Source: JASSUD01 sp031963045
Lineage (GTDB): Bacteria > Pseudomonadota > Gammaproteobacteria > Burkholderiales > Burkholderiaceae
Reading direction: 5' to 3'
Length of the DNA: 64,000 bases
Assembly (NCBI GenBank): GCA_031963045.1
Contig: JASSUK010000045.1
Location: 44,312-108,311, forward strand
The stretch's first letter is position 1. The number at the start of each line of letters is the position of its first letter. The notes beneath the pieces were generated by a model, which did no database searches, was not told the origin of the DNA, and was given only the letters and a program-made list of their open reading frames with translations. This document shows positions 44,264 to 52,117 of this stretch, piece after piece. A program made the position numbers and the translations under genes.

Positions 44264-45016
44264 ATGTCTTATGTTTGGAACTGGGGCATTTTGCTAAGCC
44301 CGGTTTCGACCGGTGAGCCGACTACCTATCTAGGGTGGCTGTTTTCAGGTTTACAAACTACGCTGATACTTTCTTTATCCGGCTGGGTGGTGGCATTGGC
44401 TATAGGTTCTTTGTTTGGTGTGTTTCGCACCTTGCCAGGCCGTTTTTTCCCCGCCATAGGGGGACTGTTTGTAGCCATTTTTCGGAATATCCCCCTGCTT
44501 GTGCAGTTTTTCCTTTGGTATTTCGTAGTGCCTGAACTGCTCCCTGTGTCATGGGGAAATGGCTTTAAGCAGCTGCCTCCAAATATTCAATTTTTTTCGA
44601 CTTCGGTGCTGTGTTTGGGACTCTTTACCGCAGCACGGGTGTGTGAACAAGTGCGCTCTGGCATACAAGCTTTGCCTCATGGTCAGACCAACGCTGCATT
44701 GGCATTGGGGTTGACGATGCCACAAACGTATCGATGGGTTTTGTTACCTACTGCCTATCGCATGATCGTGCCACCGCTGACCTCAGAGTTTTTGAATATT
44801 TTTAAAAACTCTGCAGTGGCTTCCACAATTGGTTTGCTAGAGCTCTCAGCCCAGGCACGGCAGTTAGTGGATTACACCGCACAAGCCTATGAGTCTTTTA
44901 TCTCGGTCACACTGGCCTATTTTTTAATCAATATGAGTGTGATGCTGGGCATGCAATGGTTAGAGCGCAAAACGCGCTTGCCGGGCTATACGGGAGAAGA
45001 TGAATGTACACGCTAG
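44264..45016 (+). CDS. gltJ: Glutamate/aspartate ABC transporter permease GltJ
   Basis: Inner-membrane permease of the amino acid (HisM/GlnP) class, 250 residues from the ATG at 44264 behind GGAG; an in-frame TTG at 44246 is less likely. It opens MSYVWNWGILLSPVSTGEPTTYLGWLF, as in GltJ. FRNIPLLVQFFLWYFVVPELLP and the EAA-type loop NAALALGLTMPQTYRWVLLPTAYRMIVPPL are present. The end overlaps gltK by 13 bases. Confidence 0.92.
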   Translation: MSYVWNWGILLSPVSTGEPTTYLGWLFSGLQTTLILSLSGWVVALAIGSLFGVFRTLPGRFFPAIGGLFVAIFRNIPLLVQFFLWYFVVPELLPVSWGNGFKQLPPNIQFFSTSVLCLGLFTAARVCEQVRSGIQALPHGQTNAALALGLTMPQTYRWVLLPTAYRMIVPPLTSEFLNIFKNSAVASTIGLLELSAQARQLVDYTAQAYESFISVTLAYFLINMSVMLGMQWLERKTRLPGYTGEDECTR

Positions 45017-45681
45017 ATTGGAGCAATTTACCTTCTGCTTTGCCATTACTTGGCCATGGAGTGTTGATTACTGCAGAAATTACCGGCATTGCGGTGGTTT
45101 TTGGGATCGTGTGGGGCACCGTGCTTGCACTTTTTCGCCTGTCTTCTATTAAGCCGCTGTCTTGGTTTGCAAATGGTTATGTGACGCTATTTCGATCTAT
45201 TCCATTGGTGATGGTGCTGCTGTGGTTTTTCCTGATAGTCCCTCAATTACTGCATGGTCTTTTGAATTTGCCTCCCAGTTTAGATATGCGTTTGGTCTCT
45301 GCGGTGGTCGCATTTTCTCTCTTTGAAGCAGCGTATTACTCCGAGATCATTCGTGCAGGTATCCAAAGCGTGCCACGTGGGCAAATGATGGCGGCTCAGG
45401 CATTAGGCATGACATATATACAGTCTATGCGCATGGTAGTGCTGCCGCAGGCTTTCCGAGTAATGACCCCTTTATTGCTCACGCAAGGCATTGTGTTGTT
45501 ACAGGATTCTTCACTCGTATATGTGATTGGGCTTGCAGATTTTTTCCGCAGCGCAATGATTGTGAGCGAACGCGATGGCAGGATGATTGAAATGGTGCTG
45601 TTTGCCGGAGTCTGTTACCTGATCGTATGTTTGCTAGCGTCAGCAGCTGCAAAATCTATAAAAGCCAGAATGGGCTCTTGA
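45004..45681 (+). CDS. gltK: Glutamate/aspartate ABC transporter permease GltK
   Basis: Second permease subunit, 225 residues. It starts MYTLDWSNLPSALPLLGHGVLITAEITG; FRSIPLVMVLLWFFLIVPQLL and the loop MMAAQALGMTYIQSMRMVVLPQAFRVMTPLLLTQ are family features. The start overlaps gltJ by 13 bases, so the two are translationally coupled. Confidence 0.92.
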   Translation: MYTLDWSNLPSALPLLGHGVLITAEITGIAVVFGIVWGTVLALFRLSSIKPLSWFANGYVTLFRSIPLVMVLLWFFLIVPQLLHGLLNLPPSLDMRLVSAVVAFSLFEAAYYSEIIRAGIQSVPRGQMMAAQALGMTYIQSMRMVVLPQAFRVMTPLLLTQGIVLLQDSSLVYVIGLADFFRSAMIVSERDGRMIEMVLFAGVCYLIVCLLASAAAKSIKARMGS

Positions 45682-45723
45682 ATAGGTTATTAAAATAATT
45701 CGGAACATGGTTAGGAAAGTGAA

Positions 45724-46473
45724 ATGAGCACCCAGCAACACAGTACGGTAGTTTCTTTAAAAAAAGTGTCCAAGTGGTATCAGAAATTCCAAGTACTCAA
45801 TCAGTGCAGTACTACCGTGCAAGCTGGCGAGGTAGTCGTGGTGTGCGGGCCATCTGGCTCTGGAAAATCGACCCTCATCAAAACCATCAATGGTCTTGAG
45901 CCTTTTCAGGCAGGTGAAATGGTGGTGGATGGCATTGCACTACGGGGTCAAAAAACGAATCTCCCCGCATTACGTGCCAAAGTGGGGATGGTCTTTCAGA
46001 ACTTTGAGTTGTTTCCCCATCTGTCGATTATTGAAAATCTCACACTGGCGCAAATCAAAGTATTGGGACGATCCAAATCGGTAGCAACAGAAAAGGGTCT
46101 ACATTTACTCGAGCGCGTTGGGCTGCAAGCCCATGCGCAGAAATTCCCTGCCCAACTCTCAGGAGGTCAGCAGCAACGTGTGGCTATTGCTCGTGCGCTT
46201 TCCATGGACCCGATCATCATGCTGTTCGATGAGCCTACCTCTGCGCTAGATCCCGCGAGGGTCAATGAGGTACTCGATGTGATGGTAGAGCTAGCGCATG
46301 AAGGGATGACGATGATTTGTGTCACCCATGAAATGATGTTTGCTAAAAAAGTGGCGGACCGCATCTGGTTTATGGATGAAGGCCGCATCATTGAAGATGT
46401 TTCCAAAGAGGAGTTTTTTGAGAATCCTCAATCTGAACTTGCAAAAGACTTTTTAGCAAAGATCTTGCATTAA
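45724..46473 (+). CDS. gltL: Glutamate/aspartate ABC transporter ATPase GltL
   Basis: ATPase of the polar amino acid class, 249 residues. Walker A is GPSGSGKSTLIK, the signature is LSGGQQQRVAIARAL, Walker B is IMLFDEPTSALDP, and the H-loop is CVTHEMMFAKKVADRIWFMDEGRI. It ends the gltIJKL operon. A family A half element lies beyond it. Confidence 0.95.
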   Translation: MSTQQHSTVVSLKKVSKWYQKFQVLNQCSTTVQAGEVVVVCGPSGSGKSTLIKTINGLEPFQAGEMVVDGIALRGQKTNLPALRAKVGMVFQNFELFPHLSIIENLTLAQIKVLGRSKSVATEKGLHLLERVGLQAHAQKFPAQLSGGQQQRVAIARALSMDPIIMLFDEPTSALDPARVNEVLDVMVELAHEGMTMICVTHEMMFAKKVADRIWFMDEGRIIEDVSKEEFFENPQSELAKDFLAKILH

Positions 46474-46562
46474 AAGCGGTTTTTGATAAAAATTACGCGG
46501 CGGTCCTTCGTCAAAGGTCTACGTGGCTCTTTGGTTTTTGTTATACATATTAAATGTATATG

Positions 46563-46602
46563 GTCTGCATGTTGGGGTTCCTTCGTCACCACCAACCTAC
46601 TG
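46563..46602. repeat. Family A half element after gltL
   Basis: Only the right arm is seen: GCATGTTGGGGTTCCTTCGT, then CACCACCAACCTAC. It lies between two convergent genes. Confidence 0.75.
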
Positions 46603-46634
46603 TTGTTGGTGTGATTGAAGGGATTGCCCTGTTC

Positions 46635-47678
46635 TTATGGCTCAGGATGCGCCAACTCTGCTGCAGTGATAAAGGCATCAGCAAAAAATGAAGTGCGCGG
46701 GAGTTGGTGATGCGCTACGAAGTCGCGCAATGCGGCTTCAACCATAACCGGTGCCCCACACGCGTAAACGTGATGGGCAGATAAATCTGGATAATCCTCT
46801 GCCAATGCTCGGTGCACAAAGCCTATACGTCCTGACCAAGTATTTGGCTCGGGTTCTGAGAGCACAGGGATGAAAGTGAAATTGGGGAGTTGTTCCGCCC
46901 ATGCAAGCGCTAAATCGAGCAAATACAAATCTTCTTTCTTACGCGCGCCCCAATACAGGGTCATAGGCCGCGGATCTTTCATTAAAATAGCGTGCTCAAC
47001 AATCGCTTTAATAGGCGCAAAGCCGGTGCCCGATGCTAAAAAAAGCAGCGGACAGTCATTGTCTTCCCTAAGATAAAAAGTACCTAATGGCCCTTCGCAA
47101 CGCAGCAATTCACGGGTTTGCATGGTGGAGAAGACATGATCGGTAAAGGTGCCCCCGGGCATATGGCGAATATGTAATTCCATGGGCCCTGTGTGATGAG
47201 GGGGCGTAGCGATGGAATACCCGCGGCGCTTACCGTCTTTGAGCAAGAATTCAATATATTGTCCAGCTCGATAGACTAAACGGTCTTTGATGGGGTCCTG
47301 GACAGGGCGCTGTAATTTGACAATCCGTACATCTGGCGCACTGGTAGGCTCGAGTTCGATAACACGGCAAGGAAAGCGCTGTACGCGCGGTGTATTGGGG
47401 TCGAGTTCCGCAATATCCACTATCAGATCCGATTGCGCTTTTGCGCAGCAAAAAAGGGCTAGGCCTTGCTCTTTTTCATCGCGTGACAATGCGGAAGCAG
47501 CATGCGGGCCTTGCGCCACTTGTCCTTGCAATATACGTCCTTTGCAAGAGCCACAGGCACCGTTTTTGCAACTATAGGGTAGTGCTACACCCTGGCGGTG
47601 TGCTGCTTCTAATAAGGTTTCGTGCTCGTTGACTTCAAGGACAGTGCCGCTGGCATGGAGAGTAAGAGTAAAAGGCAT
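46635..47678 (-). CDS. Ferredoxin-NAD(P)H reductase-like protein (CDP-6-deoxy-delta-3,4-glucoseen reductase type)
   Basis: A fused electron-transfer protein of 347 residues from MPFTLTLHASG (start at 47678); a longer frame to 47750 adds a hydrophobic N-terminus not found in relatives. The N-terminal plant-type [2Fe-2S] ferredoxin has Cys in PYSCKNGACGSCKGRI and LFCCAK (the usual last Cys motif). The FAD domain shows RAGQYIEFLLKDGKRRGYSIATPP (R-x-Y-S) and the NAD domain LLFLASGTGFAPIKAIVEH, ending in YACGAPVMVEAALRDF. Burkholderia genomes annotate this type under the glucoseen reductase name; its real partner enzyme is unknown. Confidence 0.85.
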   Translation of the reverse strand: MPFTLTLHASGTVLEVNEHETLLEAAHRQGVALPYSCKNGACGSCKGRILQGQVAQGPHAASALSRDEKEQGLALFCCAKAQSDLIVDIAELDPNTPRVQRFPCRVIELEPTSAPDVRIVKLQRPVQDPIKDRLVYRAGQYIEFLLKDGKRRGYSIATPPHHTGPMELHIRHMPGGTFTDHVFSTMQTRELLRCEGPLGTFYLREDNDCPLLFLASGTGFAPIKAIVEHAILMKDPRPMTLYWGARKKEDLYLLDLALAWAEQLPNFTFIPVLSEPEPNTWSGRIGFVHRALAEDYPDLSAHHVYACGAPVMVEAALRDFVAHHQLPRTSFFADAFITAAELAHPEP

Positions 47679-47880
47679 GAGAGAAAAATAAATGCAAATT
47701 GCAGTGTATAAGAACAGGTTTTCAGTGAAAAACAATAACCGTATGCGCATCTAATAGAATGCAGGGCCCTATGAGCATAGCATTGGATGCACCGCATTTT
47801 GTTTTTTTAACGCCTGTCTGCTAATTTCTAGGGTGTGTCCCTAGTTTTTTCTTTCCTCTTTTTTTGTACAAGGACCTCTG

Positions 47881-48966
47881 ATGAGCCTAGACCCTAACGC
47901 CCTCCGTGATACGTTAACGTCGATTATGGATGCGCATACGGGTGTTCCTATTTTAAGTAATAGTGAGATCAAAGCAGTGCATATTGAGGGCGGCAACGTA
48001 AAAGTTGAAGTACTTCTGGGCTATGCAGCACGTAGTCAGTGGCCACAATGGAGTGCGCAGATTGTTCAGGCGCTTCAAGCGATTCCCCAAGTCGAACAGG
48101 TGGAGTGTGTGTTTGAGCAGAAAATAGTTGCGCATACCGTACAAAATAATGCAGCGCGTTTGCCGGGCGTGAAAAATATCTTGGCAGTGGCATCCGGTAA
48201 GGGCGGGGTCGGTAAGAGCACGGTGGCTGTGAATCTTGCGCTGGCTCTAGCTAAAGAAGGCGCACGCGTTGGGCTTTTGGATGCCGATATTTACGGCCCG
48301 TCGCAACCGACCATGTTGGGTTTGAGTGGGCGGCCGGCATTGCAGCCTGATCAAAAAATGATACCCCTCGAAAAATATGGCATACAGGTCAATTCCATTG
48401 GTTTTTTAATTGATGCCGATAGCCCCGCCATTTGGCGTGGCCCTATGGTGACCTCTGCACTGATGCAACTTTTGCAGCAAAGTGCATGGAAAGATCTTGA
48501 TTATCTTCTAGTGGATCTGCCGCCAGGCACAGGTGATGTGCAACTTACGCTTGCACAGCGTGTACCGGTTACCGGAGCAGTGATCATTACCACTCCTCAA
48601 GACATTGCCTTACTGGATGCACAAAAAGGGCTCAGAATGTTCGAGAAAGTGGGCGTGTCTGTGCTTGGGATCATTGAAAATATGAGTATGCATGTATGCA
48701 CGCAGTGTGGGCATGCAGAGTCTATTTTTGGCGTAGGGGGAGGAGAAAAAATGGCACAGCAATATAGCGTGCCGTTATTAGGTCAATTGCCTCTAGATGC
48801 ACCGATCCGCATGCACAGTGACATAGGTTGCCCTACTGTAATTGCTGAACCGGACAGTACTTCCGCACAAAAATACCATGCTATTGCGCGCGAACTAGCA
48901 CGCCAGGTTGCCCAAAAACCACGCGATATGCGCGCCGCTTTCCCTACTGTGGTGACAGAACGGTAG
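47881..48966 (+). CDS. apbC: Iron-sulfur cluster carrier protein Mrp/ApbC
   Basis: P-loop ATPase that carries Fe-S clusters, 361 residues. An N-terminal MIP18-like domain (1-95) is followed by VASGKGGVGKSTVAVNLALALAKEG (deviant Walker A). DADIYGPSQPTMLGL, VDLPPGTGDVQLTLAQ and the cluster-binding ENMSMHVCTQCGHAESIFG with a C-x-x-C pair follow. The UAG stop (48964-48966) is the start of a family A element. In Burkholderia dcd follows apbC; here the patatin gene is inserted between them. Confidence 0.95.
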   Translation: MSLDPNALRDTLTSIMDAHTGVPILSNSEIKAVHIEGGNVKVEVLLGYAARSQWPQWSAQIVQALQAIPQVEQVECVFEQKIVAHTVQNNAARLPGVKNILAVASGKGGVGKSTVAVNLALALAKEGARVGLLDADIYGPSQPTMLGLSGRPALQPDQKMIPLEKYGIQVNSIGFLIDADSPAIWRGPMVTSALMQLLQQSAWKDLDYLLVDLPPGTGDVQLTLAQRVPVTGAVIITTPQDIALLDAQKGLRMFEKVGVSVLGIIENMSMHVCTQCGHAESIFGVGGGEKMAQQYSVPLLGQLPLDAPIRMHSDIGCPTVIAEPDSTSAQKYHAIARELARQVAQKPRDMRAAFPTVVTER

Positions 48967-49095
48967 GTTGGTGGTGAGGAACGAACCCCAACATGATGAC
49001 CGCTGTCCTTTTAAAACCTGCATATGAATATCAAAAGCGATGATTAAAAGTCGGTGGTGTGCATGTTGGGGTTCGTTCCTATCTCCAATATACCG
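48961..49095. repeat. Family A palindromic element overlapping the apbC stop
   Basis: CGGTAGGTTGGTGGTGAGGA through GAACCCCAACATG, centre with AAAACCTGCATATGAATATC, and right arm GCATGTTGGGGTTCGTTCCT ending in a worn ATCTCCAATATACCG. It ends two bases before the stop of the convergent patatin gene. Confidence 0.9.
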
Positions 49096-49096
49096 A

Positions 49097-50914
49097 TTAT
49101 CCAACCGTGCTGGAGCGCCAAGAACTGAAGCAATTTTTGATAAAAGCGGTATTCGAGGAGGCTAGCGCTTTTAATGAGATGGTCAGGCTAGATAACAGGG
49201 TTATGTTCATCTGTAGAGCAGGTAAGGGATTCACTAGCTCTGTCGGTGCATTTACCCGTTTGGATGCTATTTCTGTTTTCCTCTCTACTTCCCCTGAGGT
49301 ATTTGCTGTGGCAAGTACATAAAAAGCATATTGCGCATATTGCGTATTGGCCGGTAGTTTCTTGAAATCTGGATGTAATGCAGGATTGCCAGCCGCTCTA
49401 ACCGCTTCTTTTTGCGTGGCATCTAAGGCATTCCAAGCCGAAACTACATTGTCAAAGGGTAAGTAATACGCTTGATTTTTGCGCAACTCTACCTGCTGTT
49501 GCATCGTTTGCACCGCTGCTTTTTGGGCTGCTTTAAATTTGGCAGTAGAGGGTTTCATATCGAAAACACCAATACGATCGTTATCTATTACAACCGCATT
49601 GGGGCCTGCAGCGTACAGTTTTCGGTTGTCTGCTCCGACAGCAGCGGCATAGCCGGGGTAACCTAAAAACCATTCGATAGCCTTGCTCAACAGGGATTTA
49701 TCGGGGCCATTTGCAGGCTTTTTATACAAAACAGGGCTGAGCGTATCTCCAAAACTATGGCTTTTAAAATCTAGCACTAGCGTTTGAGCATAGGCATTCG
49801 CAGTAGCCAGCGGGTCGTTAGAAGCGTCTGCTGAGTGAAAACTTTCTGTAGGAATGCGGTTCGTCATTGCGCCATCTGAGTAGGCTGCACCGCTTTGCGA
49901 CAGAAATTCAAAGTAAAACGGAATAGACATCGAGGCCCGAGCAGCTATAGCAATGGGCATATCAGGATGGTTAACGGCATTGAAGACGGTTTGTGTCACA
50001 TGGGTAGTGCTGTGCGCTGCATCATCTTGTGCGGCAGCCATATGAGAACTAACCAGTGTAAGTTCTTTAAATTTCGAAGGGGCAATGCTCTGAAGCAGTT
50101 TTAAGTCCCCAAAAGTGATCATATGTTTGATGCGGGAAGTATGGGACGCACTAGGCTCACAAAACCAGGTGCTATTTTTTAAAAATGTGAGTCGTCCCAT
50201 TTGGTTGTCCGTAATACGACCAGCAGTGTGTGCTGCAATGCAGGTATCCCAAATGGCAGCATCTTGTAGGTGCATAGATACGGCCTGCGAACTCCATTTA
50301 TCCAACAGTTGCATAATACCTTGAGCCGTTCTTTGCCAATTGCCTAGAAAGAGGGTCATAAGGATCATGCGACCAAGATGGGCAGTCAGGCGCCAAAGAT
50401 TCAAATCGCTCTTGGCCGGTATGCTAGTTACGCAAGGATAGAGTTCTTCAAAATAAGGTACGGGGCCTAAGTAGTTTGCTATTGGATTTTTTTCTAATTT
50501 TTCATTCAGAGCTGCAGGCTTCATGCCTGATGCTATCAGTGATGCAACGAGTCCTCCGCCTGAACACCCTGCAAAATGTTCAACACCATCGAGCACTTCC
50601 TCATTGAGCGAGGCCAACGCAAAGGGTATGACGATAGCGGAGGCTCCACCACCTGGAAATTCTATATTTTTAATTTTTGGAGCAGGCAATACCAGAGAAA
50701 TTTTTCCATTCTCTGTTGCATATACCTGAGGAGTCGGGTCAGGCGTAGTAGCCAAGGTGCTTTGTGGATTTGATCGAGTGAGCGCTGCCCTATGATTTAT
50801 ATCTAAATCAATAGCGATATCGCTGTAAAGATATTTGGATATAGAGTGAGATACAGAATGTAGTGAGGGTATTCCTGGTAGGAATCTGCTAAGAGAATGA
50901 GTAGTGTTCAGCAT
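49097..50914 (-). CDS. Patatin-like phospholipase
   Basis: A lipid acyl hydrolase, 605 residues. The oxyanion loop is FPGGGASA (87-92), the nucleophile is Ser118 in GCSGGG (GxSxG), and the catalytic Asp is D347 in SDGAMTNRIP. The N-terminal 80 residues before the domain are Ser/Thr-rich and lack a classical signal peptide. The C-terminal 230 residues match nothing I recognise. Patatins of this build are frequent secreted effectors in intracellular bacteria. The gene interrupts the conserved apbC-dcd order and is bounded by a family A element and a family B remnant, which suggests insertion. Secretion is inferred. Confidence 0.85.
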   Translation of the reverse strand: MLNTTHSLSRFLPGIPSLHSVSHSISKYLYSDIAIDLDINHRAALTRSNPQSTLATTPDPTPQVYATENGKISLVLPAPKIKNIEFPGGGASAIVIPFALASLNEEVLDGVEHFAGCSGGGLVASLIASGMKPAALNEKLEKNPIANYLGPVPYFEELYPCVTSIPAKSDLNLWRLTAHLGRMILMTLFLGNWQRTAQGIMQLLDKWSSQAVSMHLQDAAIWDTCIAAHTAGRITDNQMGRLTFLKNSTWFCEPSASHTSRIKHMITFGDLKLLQSIAPSKFKELTLVSSHMAAAQDDAAHSTTHVTQTVFNAVNHPDMPIAIAARASMSIPFYFEFLSQSGAAYSDGAMTNRIPTESFHSADASNDPLATANAYAQTLVLDFKSHSFGDTLSPVLYKKPANGPDKSLLSKAIEWFLGYPGYAAAVGADNRKLYAAGPNAVVIDNDRIGVFDMKPSTAKFKAAQKAAVQTMQQQVELRKNQAYYLPFDNVVSAWNALDATQKEAVRAAGNPALHPDFKKLPANTQYAQYAFYVLATANTSGEVERKTEIASKRVNAPTELVNPLPALQMNITLLSSLTISLKALASSNTAFIKNCFSSWRSSTVG

Positions 50915-51263
50915 GAATGGAGAGGGGCAGGAAGAGGATAAAAAGGAATATAGAGGTCTAGGCCCTAGTACTTGCCCACAATGGTAGAAAATTGAATACT
51001 TTTAGTCTTTTGCTGCCCCTCGCATATCCTGCTGCGAAAGCTCGGCATTTGAATCGGATAGTTGAGCAGAGTGGCGTGCGGAAAAATTACTGCTGCATCC
51101 TCAGAATGCTGGCAGAATAGACCTCTTTCGCAGCCCCGTAGCTGTGGTCATTTTTATTTTCTGGAGCCTAGGGCATGTCCTCAATCGCCCCAAAGAGCTC
51201 AATCTTTTGGACAATTGAGGACACGCCCTAAACAGGCTCATAGCACTGGACAATTTTTTTCTT
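50915..51263. other. Intergenic region between patatin and dcd genes
   Basis: A 349-bp gap between divergent genes. It holds the family B remnant listed at 51171-51228 and presumably both promoters. TTGAATACTTTTAGTCTTTTG near 50991 is AT-rich but no clear promoter pair could be fixed. Confidence 0.4.
51171..51228. mobile_element. Family B remnant with internal deletion (58 bp)
   Basis: The ends GGGCATGTCCTCAATCGCCC and ACAATTGAGGACACGCCC match arm type 2 of the 142-bp element at 26502. TA flanks both sides (51169-51170, 51229-51230). The core with CTGTACTTAAGTACAG is lost. Confidence 0.78.
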
Positions 51264-51830
51264 ATGAGTATTAAATCCGATCGCTGGATTCGCGAGATGG
51301 CGCAGTCTCACCGCATGATTGAACCTTTTGCGCCTGCGCAGGTGTCTGAAGTGAATGGACAAAAAATTGTCAGCTATGGCACCTCTAGCTATGGTTACGA
51401 TATTCGCTGCGCCAACGAATTCAAGATTTTCACCAATATCAATTCCACATTGATTGACCCGAAAAATTTCGATGAAAAATCCTTTGTCGATTTTCAAGGA
51501 GAGGTGTGCATTATTCCGCCCAATTCTTTCGCACTTGCTCGCACGATCGAATACTTTCGCATCCCGCGCAATGTACTGACTGTATGCTTAGGGAAATCTA
51601 CGTATGCACGCTGCGGCATTATTGTGAACGTCACGCCATTCGAGCCGGAATGGGAAGGTCACGTGACATTGGAATTTTCAAATACCACCCCACTGCCCGC
51701 CAAAATTTACGCGAACGAAGGCGTGGCCCAGGTGCTATTTTTTGAAGGGGATGAGGTGTGTGAAGTATCTTATCTGGATAGAAAAGGAAAATACCAAGGG
51801 CAATCTGGCGTAACGCTACCTAAAACATAG
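51264..51830 (+). CDS. dcd: dCTP deaminase
   Basis: Deaminates dCTP to dUTP for thymidylate synthesis. It is 188 residues starting MSIKSDRWIREMAQSHRMIEPF. The active-site segment is ARCGIIVNVTPFEPEWEGHVTLEFSNTTPLPAKIYANEGVAQVLFFEG, which includes the conserved Arg and Glu. It is convergent with rne and separated from it by a repeat and a terminator. Confidence 0.96.
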   Translation: MSIKSDRWIREMAQSHRMIEPFAPAQVSEVNGQKIVSYGTSSYGYDIRCANEFKIFTNINSTLIDPKNFDEKSFVDFQGEVCIIPPNSFALARTIEYFRIPRNVLTVCLGKSTYARCGIIVNVTPFEPEWEGHVTLEFSNTTPLPAKIYANEGVAQVLFFEGDEVCEVSYLDRKGKYQGQSGVTLPKT

Positions 51831-51897
51831 AATATATTACCTTTGGCTTATCAAAAAGAGTTTTGTAAACATCCATTAACCACAAGAAAAGCAAGAA

Positions 51898-52035
51898 CGG
51901 TAGGTTGGTGGTGAGGTACGAACCCCAACATGCACACCACCACCTCCTTGGTGACCTGCTTATAAACGCTCAAAACCAAAGCTCAAAAGCCAGCGGTATG
52001 CATGTTGGGGTTCGTACCTCACCACCAACCTACCG
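51898..52035. repeat. Family A palindromic element between dcd and rne, best preserved copy
   Basis: CGGTAGGTTGGTGGTGAGGT through GTACGAACCCCAACATGC on the left and the exact complement on the right; the arms pair over at least 39 bases with no mismatch. The total is 138 bp. It serves as the reference copy for the family. Confidence 0.93.
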
Positions 52036-52051
52036 TCCATAAAAGGCCTTG

Positions 52052-52110
52052 ATATAGAAAAACCCTCTGTAAGACTACAATTCATAGTCTTACAGAGGGT
52101 TTTTCTATAT
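52052..52110. terminator. Bidirectional terminator of dcd and rne
   Basis: A perfect 26-bp stem (ATATAGAAAAACCCTCTGTA, then AGACTA, with its complement) and a 7-base loop. GAAAAA on one side and TTTTTC on the other give a T-run for both convergent genes. Confidence 0.93.
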
Positions 52111-52117
52111 TGAACGA

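Noticed and set aside
47679..47750. N-terminal extension of the ferredoxin-type reductase
   Set aside because: The added residues form a hydrophobic stretch not seen in this soluble family, and MPFTLTLHASG at 47678 is a typical start.
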